DNA of 64,000 nt from Tanypteryx hageni (GCA_028673005.1 CM054118.1:64537401-64601400); one strand, 5' to 3'. Shown: positions 11,880-23,304, counted from the stretch's first letter. Notes: generated by a model not told the origin, from the sequence alone. Translations and numbers: made by a program.

Positions 11880-12420
11880 TACCTATCCTATATTCAATAC
11901 AATAAAAGTACTAAAATATAAATTTCAATAAGAACTTCTGATTATTATGGCTGAAATTATTCACCCTAAATGTCTAATTGAGGAATAAGCAATTAATTTT
12001 CGAATGGATCTTTGGTTTAATCCCCCAACCGATCCAATAACTACACATAAAATAATAATTAACATAAAGAATGTTCTTATACAAAGTTTATATGACAATA
12101 AAATGAATGGAGCAATTTTTTGTCATGTTATTAAAATAAGGCAATTTAATCAATCCAGGCCTTCTATTACTCCTGGAATTCAAAAGTGAAAGGGGGCTGC
12201 TCCCATTTTTATTAATAGGGCAGATGATATCAAGTAATTGATATAACTACTAAATTCGAAGTCTGATAGTCTTGCCAGTAGGATTGATAACAAGAAAATA
12301 ATGGAAGCCATAACCTGAATTAGAAAATACTTTATAGAAGATTCATTTTCATAGGGGGTCAAGGGCAGGATTTTTTCTCCTTCTCAAATATCAAAATTTA
12401 GGTTCAGCTTTATGCGTACA
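11880..12420 (-). pseudogene. nad2: Nuclear mitochondrial copy (NUMT) of nad2
   Basis: The minus strand encodes the core of NADH dehydrogenase subunit 2 of respiratory complex I. Diagnostic runs are [56 protein letters not shown] and LIAYSSISHLGWM. The frame holds through about 150 codons only with the invertebrate mitochondrial code: TGA falls where nad2 has conserved Trp (FHFW, DW, TW, GW), and AGA falls on the Ser of SISHLGWM. Reading stops at a TAG near 11893. Upstream of about 12370 the match to nad2 is unclear (WEGEKILP), so the right edge is uncertain. In the nucleus the standard code makes it a pseudogene. With no frameshift seen, the transfer looks fairly recent. Confidence 0.9.
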
Positions 12421-12784
12421 TGCATAACATGTCATTTCATCAAACTTTGTTTCTTGTCTTTCCTGATGTTGTTGAGATGCCATGTGAAAAGCAGCTGATC
12501 AGTTTTACAAATTCTGATTTTAATCATTTAAGTATTTTTAAGAGGAATTTAAAACTATCTTAGAACGCTACTAATTAAAAACAATAAGTCCCGGCCAGGG
12601 CTAATTCAGACTGATTTCCCAACGCATTTAAATTTCATTGCATTTTTTTATTTTATATAATATTTGCAGTCAAATAGTAATCGAAACGTTTCAAATTTGC
12701 AACAGCAGTGACTTTTCTTTATTCTTGTCGCTTCGTAATTTTACGTCATAAAGTGCTATTCATGCACTCTGATCAACAGTCCAT
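12421..12784. other. No recognised feature
   Basis: AT-rich spacer between the nad2 copy and the Helitron block. Nothing supported. Confidence 0.5.
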
Positions 12785-13030
12785 TGCTGAAGTGTAAGCG
12801 AGTGGAAAACAATCCATTTGTCACACAAATACGCGTGGTCGATTTAGTCATCCGTTCGTATGTATTTGTAATATTTTATAACGCGAAATTATGCAATTTG
12901 GTAACACAAAGAGCTACTCATCCGCGGTGATTTTAAAGTTACTAAAGCCAATATTTGTATTAAATAAATAATTATGTGGAAAGTAGGCATCGTAAATTTC
13001 GTTTGGATAATCTTGTAATAAATAACTTTT
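12785..13030 (-). mobile_element. Helitron 3' flank, block B, copy 1
   Basis: Shares CACAAATACGCGTG, GGTGATTTTAAAG and GGAAAGTAGGCATC with 25138-25360 and 53490-53700. In element (minus) orientation it lies directly downstream of the helicase fragment at 13131-13313, so it is the 3' untranslated flank of that Helitron. Block A, which follows B in the other two copies, is missing here. Confidence 0.6.
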
Positions 13031-13124
13031 ATGTAGATAATATCTTCGTGTGCATTAACTTGATTTTATTTACACCAGTTCTGGTTTTATTATTTACAAT
13101 ATTTGCATTGAAATTTGGTGAAGC

Positions 13125-13320
13125 TCGAAGTCATTCTAGTTCTGCCAAAGCGCTTTGGTTACAGACCTTATCCCACATGACTTTGTAGCTCTCTAGTTCC
13201 GAGATCTCTATTCCATCAAGAGATCTCACTCGAGAAAGCGTGACATAGACATGACAGCGTGAATTTAATATAAAGCTTATAATCACATTTAAAATTGAGC
13301 ATCTTAATTCCATCTTTTTA
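13125..13320 (-). pseudogene. Helitron helicase (PIF1-like) C-terminal fragment
   Basis: The minus frame 13313-13131 contains HVYVTLSRVRSLDGI followed by KVMWDKVCNQSALAELE. YVxLSRVxSLDG is the conserved C-terminal motif of the PIF1/RRM3 helicase domain at the end of Helitron Rep-Hel transposases. Only about 60 residues survive. No Rep (HUH) domain or Walker motifs are visible nearby, so this is a relic. It fixes the strand of the A/B repeat family: the coding strand runs toward lower coordinates. Confidence 0.75.
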
Positions 13321-16160
13321 TAGTCTTACTTTCTTCAGTTAAACCTCACCTTCAGTGGTCACGGGTGTAAATTCACAAAAAATTTATCGTTTTTCATATA
13401 ATTTGATGCAATGTACGTAATTTTGCTAAATAGGCAATAACAAAACGGTGGTTTCCCCGAGGACGAAAGATTTCCTTATCGAAAAACGTAAAAGTTTGTG
13501 TCCAAAAGAAACCTGTGCATAAAATCGACGCGTATTTGAAAATAAACGGTAGGAAATTGATTTTGTAATTCTTTTAGGCATTCTGTTGTTCAAGTCCCAA
13601 GATTGTACAATTATTTTCAGTAATTTATAGTGCAAATCAAAAATGTGCTTCACCAATTCCAACGTTATTCATATGGAGGAATTAAACTGTCCTGGAATCG
13701 AACTCAAACTGTTATATTACAAGGCGATTACCCATTAGTCTCTTTGGATGTCGGCCTATTTAAAACGGAAATAATTGCTAAAATAGATTCCGCCATTTAC
13801 GAGTAATCTGACATTCTTTGGGATTTGAATGTTAATTTCTTGAAGAATTACATAAATAATAAGTTTATGTATTTGCCGAGCGAAGCAAGCAATACTAACT
13901 GCGTCATAAAAAATATAAATACATAAATACAATTTTAACTCTAAGCATATTGGAGATTAATCAAGAAAGATATTTCCATAGCGATCATAAATGGCAAGGG
14001 ATACCTAGCTACAGGTATATAGCCTATAATTGACAGATAATAATTAATCTTTATACATATATGTATACATGTACACTCGTACATTCACATACACGGATAC
14101 GCATACACAAATATTTACACATGCATGCACAGAATTTGGATCATAAGGGAATTATATATTATTTAAAAAGGACGAGGGATTGCCTCGAAATGTGGCCGAG
14201 ACTCTCTCTTTGTCATCTAAATCTTGAATACTAGTCCCATTCTATAATATAATTGGGAATGAGCATCACGGCACACATACACATACATATTACGGCATTT
14301 GGAGATTTTTTTACCTTATATCACCATTCTATGATAATGCATCGCGGAAACCGGAAAGTTCGTGATAAATGATGTAGTTTCTTGAAGATTTTTTGACGGC
14401 GTCGTTTTGATGACATCAAGTCCGTAAAATCAGATGTCTAATCTAGTTTAAAAGAGAAAAAGTTTTCTGAATTATATTAGTACCAACATTGTGGGCGACG
14501 TGCGTCGACGACTTAAAATGCTTGCTGGCTGGGTTTTCGTCCATTTGACTGTTTTCCCGATAGTTTTCATTTTTCGTCGCAATCACTCAGTTATATGAAC
14601 TTACTCACATCGGAGGAAAGAGCACCACGGTGGATCTCCTCGCTAGGTGGAATACATAATTGCACCAACAGCATCATTATTAAAAATATTTTGAAACACT
14701 ATTTTATTAGTTCAGAACTTAATGGGGAATTAAAAGGTAATTTAAGATGTACGGTTGGAGAGAGGCGAGGTTAGGTGAGGAATGTTCGGGGTTACATTGG
14801 ATTCAGTCTATGGAAAATCACGACATGCACGATGCATTCTCCAAAGCTGTTAGCGCGCACTACATCCGGTGGTTCATCACTTTCTTCGGTTCCGTATCTT
14901 CCTCTCTTCAATACTTTCTACTCATTCATTATATAATAACGGTAATTGCCGCATCTTCCACTTTGATTTCCCCTCTTATTTACTCCAACTAAGCTGACTG
15001 TAAATTATTTAAGATAGTTTATAATTAAATCTGTTGCGTGAAACATTTAGTTTGCCATATCGCGAATATAACCGTAGGAATTTAATTTATCTTGATCATA
15101 TTTTTTCATTTTAAACGTATTTTAGACCTACCTCCCATTTTCGTAAACTAAATTAAGAGAACATATTACTTAATGTTTTATTTATGCTAATAAATGCATT
15201 AATGTTTTCAAAGGCCTCTTTTGGAGACTACCGCAAGTCGATTCGATCTTATCGTGTTTCCCATCAGTATCGCCTTCATCATTACGTAATATCACGTCTT
15301 ATTTGAGGCAATGAAGTAACCCATATGTTCCACCTTTTGATTCCCTCTAATTATTTCAGATTTCACCAGGTCCTCGCCATGGAATACCATAACCTTGGTT
15401 TTCTTTTGAAAAGAACGCGAAGAAACGTTGCCTTCTAATTTAATACGAGTAATCAACAGCTCTTTGTTACTTGAATTCTATAAACTTTTATCCTTGAAGG
15501 CAAATCGTGTCCTCAATATGCGATGATTAATATATGCAATCACAAGTGCGAAAATTATTCTCATTTGACGCAGCCGCGTACAATCGATGACTTTTATTCC
15601 ATTATTCTTCGTTAACGGATCGATTTCCTGCGCCACTCTCACCCCATCTGTCGCCCTTCAGAACGCAGGATTATTTGGACTCCATAGCCGCACCAGAAAA
15701 CCACAATACCCATGTACTTACAGCATCGCAAGTCCAAGTATTTGTTAAAATAAAAGACGAAGATTAAGTTTTTGCCGCGTTATTGGTCACGTGCGTTATA
15801 GTAGCGGATATAGTAGCTAATCCGTATTTTAATTGCTTAAGGAGTATTTTAAAAAGTCATTTTGATTGAGATCTGAGCTTCGTTCTTTGGACGGATTAGG
15901 GTCAAGGCAAGGAATATATTTGGTCTTTTATTATTGAGATGAGACGGAGTCACGAATTGTGAGAGGAGCTCTGCTATTGAATACTGATGTTCGCTCATTA
16001 CAGCAATGAAATGGTTGGAAATGAGTGTGCTTGTAAGAACAATCTTTGCGGGTTCGTAATTACGCCAGAATGCAATTTTAAACATAGATGTCAATGATAA
16101 TTTTAGAATTTTGCTCGGCTTAAGAGACGTATGTCTGTATGTTGGTCAAAGGCGTTGCTT
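13321..16160. other. No gene recognised; one possible Helitron 3' end
   Basis: Mostly AT-rich with ORFs under 82 codons and no domains. At 13873-13898, TTGCCGAGCGAAGCAAGCAA can form a short hairpin and is followed within 2 bp by CTAA, resembling a Helitron 3' terminus, but no partner copy supports it. Dinucleotide-like ACATACA sequence occurs at 14040-14130 and 14270-14300. Confidence 0.4.
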
Positions 16161-16310
16161 GCGTATTACTACTACTACTAGTTCAGTGGAATAATATTCG
16201 CCCGGCAAGTGGAAGACCCGGGTTCGATTCCCGGTCATAGCAGACTTTTTCTCGTTTCAAAATTATTCCCAACTTTACAGCTTATGCCTGTCTGCATAGG
16301 ATCTTCGGAT
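16160..16310 (+). mobile_element. tRNA-derived SINE, copy 1
   Basis: TAGTTCAGTGG (16178-16188) fits an A box and GGTTCGATTCC (16221-16231) a B box. The T arm CCGGG/CCCGG is perfect. An anticodon-like arm TTCGC/GTGGA encloses loop CCGGCAA, which lacks the U33 expected of a working tRNA. The acceptor stem is imperfect (TCATAGC at 16235-16241 has no full partner). The sequence after it (TTCAAAATTATTCCCAACTT, TGCCTGTCTGCATAGGATC) recurs at 31538-31592, so this is a SINE with a shared body and not a tRNA gene. The head most resembles tRNA-Gly. Confidence 0.75.
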
Positions 16311-16681
16311 CGCATTATTCCATCAATTTCTTGCTTGGCAATCTCACCATTTGAGAGGGAGGAGTTTTCTTCGATGTATCTCTTCGAGGACGTCCGTTGG
16401 GGCAGTTTGATACTGGCGTAAGTAGTGCAAGTAAGTCCGTTATGCGTACGCCGTAGTGAGATCGAAATACATACATACATGAAAAGTTATATCGGAAATT
16501 TTTTTCAGGCATTCATAGTTTTCCGCCTTAATATAGTTCCGCCCTTGGAGAGTTTTACGGGGTAAAAATTTGTATAAAGTAATTAGTGTAAGTACTCGTG
16601 TTTTCCGTGTATCGCTCCCAACGACCACGCCACAGTCGCAAGCACTCAAACTGAACCCTCCATATCCTACTTCACAAATGA

Positions 16682-17072
16682 CTAGGGATACGGGAAAAGT
16701 ATCGATACTTTACTCATATCGGTAATTTCCTTTCGATACCAAGTACTTTTGTACTCGATTCTTTTTTTTCGATTTTCTAGTGATATCGGTACTTTCAACC
16801 CGATACTTTTCATTCGATATATCATATGAGTAAGGTATCGATACTTTCGTTTCGATTTCGTATCCTTAGTAGGGATACGGAAAAAGTATCGATACTTTAC
16901 TCACATCGGTAATTTCCTTTCGATACCAAGTACTTTTGTACTCGATTCTTTTCTTTCGATTTTCATGTGATATCGGTACTTTCGGCCCGATACTTTTGTG
17001 ATATCGATACATTTCATTCGATATATCATATGAGTAAGGTATCGATACTTTCGTTTCGATTTCGTATCCCTA
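16682..17072. mobile_element. Tandem pair of small inverted-repeat elements
   Basis: Two direct copies (16682-16869 and 16870-17072) each begin AGGGATACGG and end TCGATTTCGTATCC. Reverse-complemented, the end starts GGATACGAAATCGAAACG, so each copy has terminal inverted repeats. Each also contains several AGTATCGATACTT palindromes and CGATATATCATATGAG. Copy 2 has an extra TTTTGTGATATCGATACA segment. The TIR start (T)AGGGATAC resembles hAT MITEs. Non-coding. Confidence 0.75.
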
Positions 17073-17223
17073 CAACTGACCAGGAAGTTTAACTGATTCG
17101 GCTGTCACTTTGTGAAAATCCATCGTAAAATAGGCGGGATGACTTTGTAATATTCTTAGCATACAAAGTTGCAATTTTGTAGGCAAGGGGAGGGATGGCG
17201 AGTATCAGGGAAGGGAGACTTAA

Positions 17224-17976
17224 CCCTCCGTTTGTCGCGCCACTTTTTAAAACACATTTAGTCGCGTGGCGTCTATCAGACTCCATTTAATTATTACTTC
17301 AGGAAGTGTACAGACTTACAGAGAATGCTTTAAATTGATAAGATTTATTCACTACAAAGATACAAGTAATGTAATCGGTACAAAAATATCTATAATTTTG
17401 ATGTACATTAACATATATTGTTAATAGATTTGAGCGCACGTTCTTCTGACATACATTAAAATTTTCTCGCATCGTAAACAATCAAAGGTGAAATACTCCT
17501 TTAGCCAAAACAACTAGAGGGCTACAAAACCCAATGCATTTCGCCCACAAGGTGAGCATCGTCAGGGGTAAAACCTGTTCCAACAGTGACTGGGAGCCAA
17601 CTGCCAGGTTTGAAACGGAAAGTATTAAGAGACGACCGAGAAACAAGTGAAGCGCGGAAAGATTTTTCGGCGTGTGTGTCGTTTAAATCTGTCAGTTTGT
17701 ATAGGGTCTTGTTGAAATCTGTGTCCGTGTTCATAAGTGTATCGCGGTTTTTGTAAATGTGAAGGTTTTCTAACGAGTTTAGTGAGTTATTGAGCTACTA
17801 TCTATTATCGTAAACAATGTTTAACTAGTTTTATTTGTACAATTAACACAAATGTTTTCAGAATGCTCTAAGCAAATATAATTGTTACAATTTGTATTGT
17901 TACATTTATATTTTGCTGCCTGCAAAGAAAATAATATTACATGGCGTCCAGCAGACGCCACGCGACTAACGGAGGG
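17224..17976. mobile_element. piggyBac-type non-autonomous element
   Basis: Flanked on both sides by TTAA (17220-17223 and 17977-17980), the piggyBac target duplication. The left end is CCCTCCGTTTGTCGCG; the right end reverse-complemented is CCCTCCGTTAGTCGCGTGGC, and an inner CGCGTGGCGTCT block recurs on the left at 17263-17275. The CCC start and TTAA target are hallmarks of the superfamily. At 753 bp with no transposase, it must have been mobilised in trans. A hammerhead-like motif sits inside at 17530-17568 on the minus strand, apparently from a nested element. Confidence 0.8.
17530..17568 (-). ncRNA. Hammerhead ribozyme-like motif (d)
   Basis: Read on the minus strand: CTGACGA core (position 7 of the hammerhead core is variable), spare T, helix GCTCAC/GTGGGC with CTT loop (one G-T pair), GAAA, palindrome ATGCAT, then T where C is usual at the cleavage position. 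Helix II and III sequences differ from those at 6.9 kb while base pairing is kept. Confidence 0.55.
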
Positions 17977-17980
17977 TTAA

Positions 17981-18725
17981 GGAAGTGGTGGGGTTCTCAG
18001 TAGATAGAATATCCAGAATCAAGGAGCGAGCTGGGAAAGCGTAGTCGTCAACAACAATGCAATAAATTAGGGCAGCAGCTACGATTTCAAGAATTTCAAA
18101 GGAATTAAGAATATAACTCCACACTACGTTTTTACACATAATTACAAATGGTATTGGTACAGGTTTTGACATATTTACAGTTTTTTACATATTATATTAC
18201 TATTTCGATGGATAAGCTTGCTGACCCGAAAAAATTCGTGTAAGACCCTGAGATCACAGTTTCTTGATATTACTCGCAGCTTTATAAGCCTCTTCTACAT
18301 ACGTAGTCTTCGCCAACGTTGATACGTACATTTTAATGTTTACCTCTGTTGTGATTGAGGCTGAACGTCCACTGCTGATTTCCTCCTCCAAGTTCTCTCT
18401 TCCCCTTTTGTAATTTCCTGCCCACATTTTCATAGTCGAATAACTGTGTGCATCTTCTCCACGTCTGCTGCTGCATGGATGTTTTCGACAGATAAAGCTT
18501 TCAGAAACAGGTAACGAATCACAGCTCGGTGCTCGAATTTCTCCATGTCAGATGAGGTTTTACATGACTAAACTACATGATTTGCTGATAATGAACCGCG
18601 AAGAGTATTATCATTAAACTGTATATACATTGTCGCAATGTGTCAAGCTACAATGTATATAAACGAATTTTCCTCTCGTATTCTCTCTCTACTTAGGCCG
18701 AGAACCTTTCAACCATCCCCTCGTG
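17981..18725. other. No recognised feature
   Basis: AT-rich to moderate composition with no domain-bearing frame or repeat pair. Confidence 0.45.
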
Positions 18726-18728
18726 TAA

Positions 18729-18936
18729 AGGCCCATCCAGACCGAAGAAACATTGTCAGAAACATGTGTAACAAATGTTGCCAAATTTTTATGAAAATGT
18801 CGGCAACATCGATGTCGCCGACAATGTTGCTGACAAAATTCGTGTTTTCATCGGGAGTCGGTAAAGATCAAAGAATGACAGAAACATTTGTCATCGACTA
18901 TGTCGTTGACGAAGTTTCTTCGGTCTGGATAGGCCT
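18729..18936. mobile_element. PIF/Harbinger-like MITE
   Basis: The left end AGGCCCATCCAGACCGAAG and right end CTTCGGTCTGGATAGGCCT are near-perfect inverted repeats of about 27 bp. TAA flanks both sides (18726-18728 and 18937-18939), matching the TWA duplication of PIF/Harbinger. Inside, AACATTGTC, ATGTCGGCAACAT and GACAATGTTG form nested inverted motifs. 208 bp, non-coding; the 102-residue frame spanning it is not a gene. Confidence 0.75.
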
Positions 18937-19014
18937 TAAGAGTTGATAAGCGATAGAAAAGACAGTCCAATCCTTCCATTTGCTCTTCACTCCGAGTGGA
19001 TTAGGTGTCTTGCT

Positions 19015-19135
19015 ACGTATTTGCCATGCGATGAATTTACCATGCAACGAATTTGTCTTATGACGAATTTGACACGCGACGAATTTGACACGCAACGAAT
19101 TTGACACGCGACGAATTGCCGTGCGACGAATTGGC
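19015..19135 (+). repeat. 16-17 bp minisatellite, about 7 units
   Basis: Consensus GACACGCGACGAATTT repeated with substitutions: CCATGCGATGAATTTA, CCATGCAACGAATTTG, ACACGCGACGAATTTG, ACACGCAACGAATTTG, CCGTGCGACGAATTGG. The 132-residue frame starting at 19085 (plus) begins inside it. Confidence 0.8.
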
Positions 19136-19139
19136 GGCA

Positions 19140-20030
19140 CACCAGTGGACTATAGTGAAATTAATTTTCATGGGAGCGCTTGTATCACGAGCAAAAAAAT
19201 GCCACGCAATCCGAGGAACTTTTTGCTATCGCTAATTGAAACACAACGCCAATCATTCGATGAAACTTGTTTTGAAATCCAAACAAAAGCTTTATTAAGT
19301 TTTAAGGGTCAGGTGGAGCGTGTGTCATTCTGGGATGGAATTGGTAACGGAGAAACCAGGGAAATATTCAAAGTAGGTAGCATGTTAATGAAAAGCAATC
19401 ACTGCCGAGAAAAATGGCATAGCCATGCTAACGGAGAAGGTCGCAGAAAACCAAAACAAGCTTCATTATATAACGAATGTTGAATACGGAAAACTAAAAC
19501 GTCAAACAGATTCTAGCTGTATTATATGACGCATATTAAAATCTATTGAAGTGGAAGATTAATAAAATAAATTTACGCTATAAATCACCCTGGTTATCGT
19601 ATTGCCGCTTAGTAATTGTGTTAAATGGCGATGAATTTTCTCCAATTCGAGTGATAATGTTCTGCTTAGTTGGGTGCTGGTCTAATGGGCGATCTACAAA
19701 CGAGTTGTGATCTACGCTGGTCTAATGTGATGCGTCGAACCACACGCAAGAACAAGGCAGGAGACAAGCTGCCCTATGAAATCCGTGTTTCGCACGAGAT
19801 TTGAGCGTAACGGTGCGACACCCAAATGAAGTTGAAGCTGTTTTTTGAGATGGATCCAATTAAGGAAGACCAATCCAATTCGATAGGGAATGCAAATGTT
19901 AATGTGTAAGGAAAACCAAACCAACCCCCAACCTAACCCGATGGAGAATGCAAATGTGAACATCGTTGTTATTGTTTCTATTCTTATCGTTTTATTTTAC
20001 ATGCACTGGTCAAAGGAAAAATTGAATTGT
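19140..20030. other. No gene recognised
   Basis: A 132-residue plus frame covers 19085-19483. It has no stop but no domain I recognise and starts in the minisatellite, so I do not call it. GCTGGTCTAATG occurs twice (near 19675 and 19708). The rest is featureless. Confidence 0.4.
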
Positions 20031-20034
20031 TGCG

Positions 20035-20660
20035 TTTTTACTTTCTCCATATACGAAGTATAGAGAAAGTATTGTTTTCATGAAAAATTCGAATTCGAGA
20101 TTTCAACGGAAATATATGTTTTAAGGTCCCCTGAACACGTTTTGACTATTTTCTCGATGATGTCTGTGTGTCTGTCTGTATGTGATAAATTTTTGTGGGC
20201 GCTATAACTCAAAAACTATTAATCAGGTCAACGCAAAATTTTATATTTAACATTTTTATAAAAGTTAGAAGATCTGATTAGTTTTTGGTAAAAATCGGTC
20301 AACCGGAAGTGGGTGTTTACTCTTGTCACATCCGTTATTTTGAAATATTTGCTTTAATATTTGATAAATGTATTAGAATAAAAGTTGTAGGAAATTTAAT
20401 TTTCTACAACCTTTGTTTAATACATCTTTCCATATAATGCATTGTTTAAGAGATATCTTATATTTTTAGCTGCCACCACCACGCCACCTACCGAAGACTA
20501 TTGCTAACAATTGACGCTTAGTTACGTCTTAGTAACGCTCCTTTTTCTTTTCTTAATTGCCAACCGGAAGTAAATATTGACAACGATCCCAGAGCTAACA
20601 ACATGTAATTTGCCATATAAATATGGAGAAAGTCATGTGTTGCCCACATCAGTTTATTTT
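20035..20660 (+). mobile_element. Helentron-like element R1, copy 2 (variant 3' half)
   Basis: Starts TTTTTACTTTCTCCATATACG and ends ATGGAGAAAGTCATGTG then TTGCCCACAT. The first 500 bp match copy 1. The 3' part differs: GCCAACCGGAAGTAAATATTG and GAGCTAACAACATGTAATTTG replace the usual segment. The same alternative segment occurs inverted at 29290-29360, defining a second subfamily. Confidence 0.7.
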
Positions 20661-21780
20661 TGTGTTAAAAATAGTTCCACAGTTTGTTGTTACATCGCTG
20701 TTTCTGTTCCTATTCTTATTCAGTTATCGATAATAAAGAGCTTTAAATCGTGCCGTCACAGGGTTCGTTGGTGAAAAAGTTTCTATCACTCTATCCAAGC
20801 ATTATCTTTAATAGAGCCTTGCAACCCTTGTAATGGACGCTCCAACGTCTTCTTACCCCTCATCCCTACTCAAGATCATTATCATAGATGGATAAAACGG
20901 ATCTTTTTATATTTTATTTTGTATTTGTTCTTCATCACTAATATCTTTACATCGCAATGTTATGAGTTGCCATAAATAGCTTCTTTGTTTTCTTGTAATG
21001 CGCTCAATCTTATGAACCTCTCGATCTCCGTTCCACCTAATCTAGTTTTTTCCTACAAGTGTTTATTAGTCTTAGCATTTACGGATTTAACAATATCCTT
21101 CATTTCCATACACCTAACACCCTGCCGCTGAGCGCATACTGTATTCCTAAATGTTGCATAAATATATTGATACTTTCTTGAGATCATAGAAAAACAAGAG
21201 CGAAAACACGCAAGGCAGGGAAGTTCTTTTAAGAATAATGTAATCATGTCAAAAACAAAAACATCGATGGCTTAGCATAATGACTTAACACTGAAAAAGG
21301 ATTTATCAGAAGTAATGCAAAGGAAATACCGAGTTTTTGATTTACCGATTTATTGCCTAGTCGGTTGCAATTAATAAAGCAATCGAATATTATTTAAAAC
21401 ATATCTCACTTGAACTCATTTTTCAATAGTCATGTAATCCTTACGTTATTTCCACCTCGTAAAATATCCATTTCTTCTCACAAACGCTGTATCAGTTGCG
21501 GATACAAAGGATGAGGAGAGGGTAATTACCCATCTTAAGGGAGCTGAACATCTTTATTGAAATACTAAATGAATTAGCCCGTTTATGACGGGCTTTGTAA
21601 TCAAACAAACGGCTGAGATATTGAGCGTCTTATAAGAAATTTAAATCACCCTCTGGAGTCGGACCCGAGACCTTTTTTTGAAAAACGTTTTCATTCGCTA
21701 TTGCTATGTACGTGATAATATCAATACTACCAAATTTGGTTGCGTGGATTAAATATTAAATTTAAGGGATGTTCCATTCT
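20661..21780. other. No recognised feature
   Basis: AT-rich. Small frames only, no recognised domain or repeat. Confidence 0.5.
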
Positions 21781-22240
21781 TCCTCCTTTTCTCTCTTCCT
21801 CTCTCCAATCCTCCTCCCTCCCATTCTCCCTCCCTCTCTACATAGTCTCAATTTCGCCCTAATAAAGTCGTTTGTCTGTCTGTCTGTCTGTCTGTCTCCT
21901 TCTCTGTAAAAATAGACTTCCTAGTCTCAATATCTATCTATCTCTCCCTCCTTCTCTGTCTTCCTCCCTTCCTCTCTGCTATCTTTCTTCCTTATTATCT
22001 ATCTCTCTCTTTTCCTTACTATCTCTCTCCCTCTCCCATTCTCTCCTTCTCTGGAAAAATATACTTCCTAGTCTCAATCTCGCCCTAATAAAGAACATTA
22101 TCTATATCTCCCTCTCCCTTTTTCTCTATCTCCCTCCCTCTATTTCTTTCTCTCCCCCTCTCTCTCCTCTCTCACTCCCTCTCTCTCTCTCTCACCCCAT
22201 CTTTCTCCTTTCTTTCTCTCTCTCCTTCTCTCTCACGTAT
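21781..22240 (+). repeat. CT-rich tract with internal duplicated leader
   Basis: CTCCCTC/TCTCTC runs. The leader TAGTCTCAATTTCGCCCTAA then TAAAGTCGTTTGTCTG is at 21844-21876, and a second version (CTAGTCTCAATCTCGCCC, TAATAAAGAACATT) at 22069-22100, each preceded by ACTTCCTAGTCTCAAT-like sequence. The local structure is a tandem-duplicated unit of about 150-200 bp. The 135-residue Ser/Leu/Pro frame is low complexity. Confidence 0.6.
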
Positions 22241-22244
22241 GATA

Positions 22245-22850
22245 TATACACTAAAATTATGGATAAAATTGATATTTAGATCGCCCTGTCTCAGCACTAA
22301 CTATAATCATCATTAAGACAATAGCCTATATGTTGCACAAGAATGTATGTAAAAATTAGGATATTTTGTGTTAGATTTATGGCGTCATCATCCGTGCCTT
22401 TTAGTACGTATCCAGATAAAAAATTAATTTAAAATTATCACATTGTCATATGTATACGTCGCTGGCTGAAATCAAATGGATTGTAATGCAGTCTAAGCAT
22501 TAAATCAATACTCTTGAAGTATGGAAAATCAATTCCCATTGAAAGGCATAGGAGTCGTTGCTATGGTAGTTCATATTTTTCATTGTTGAAAACCGAAAAA
22601 CTTTTCATAATTTTATGATTAAAATCAATTTTTTACGCAAGTTCAGCATGGATTTGAATTTTGTCTTCAAGAAAAATAAACTTTATACTTCTACAGTATG
22701 GTGCATGTCTCGACTCTGTATCTTAATTTTAAATAATTTAAAAAAGCAATTTTATATAGCCCTGCACCGTTTTCAATGCTTTTCTTATGGGTGTTCAAAA
22801 TTGGACATTGGGATCAAAAATACCCCTTAAATATACAACTTTCTCTAGAA
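22245..22850. other. No recognised feature
   Basis: AT-rich. A 71-residue frame at 22615-22830 shows no domain. Sequence near 22790-22860 (CCCCTTAAATATACAACTTT) leads into the repeat that follows. Confidence 0.45.
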
Positions 22851-23095
22851 TTTCGGATTTATTCCAGAGGGCAAACCCAATGACCTATATTTATGAGAAA
22901 TTTCAGCTCTGTGGCACTTCTAGAAGTACTACATACATACATTAGGTTTTACATCATATGTCCTATGTATATCTTATATATTTATGTATGAACCAGCTAT
23001 TTATGATGGTAGCAGATCTTGTTTACTTCAGTTTCTAGGAAGTTTGCTTTCGTTGGCAACGATTAAAAATCCACGTAAGAAATTTCAAAAGTAAG
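22851..23095 (+). repeat. Dispersed repeat R2/R3, copy
   Basis: AATTTCGGATTTATTCC, CCCAATGACCTATAT, CTTCTAGAAGTACT and TTAGGTTTTACAT align with 29130-29215 and 37635-37725 (GGAAATTCGGATATTTTCC, CCAATGACRTATCATC, TCTAGAAGTAC, TTAGGTTTTAT). The tail matches 740-815. Non-coding. Confidence 0.6.
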
Positions 23096-23304
23096 TTCAA
23101 AGCGAATTACGACTTTCCTGTTTGATTTTCTTGAAAACGGCTTCTTCTTTGTTTAAAATGTATTGGACAAGGAATATTTTATTTGAATAGTTCTGAAAAT
23201 TTTGTTTGAAGAATTTTTTGTATGACTAATATTTTACGAGATGTAACGGAAAGTTATTTTTTGGTTCCCAGTAAAGGGCGCCCTTGATTGGGTTTGGTGA
23301 AATA

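Noticed and set aside
16172..16242. Functional tRNA gene at 16.2 kb (and 31.5 kb)
   Set aside because: Anticodon loops lack U33, the first copy has a broken acceptor stem, and both share a non-tRNA body downstream, so they are SINE heads.
19085..19483. 132-residue plus-strand open frame
   Set aside because: Starts inside a 16-17 bp minisatellite, has no recognisable domain, and no supporting context.
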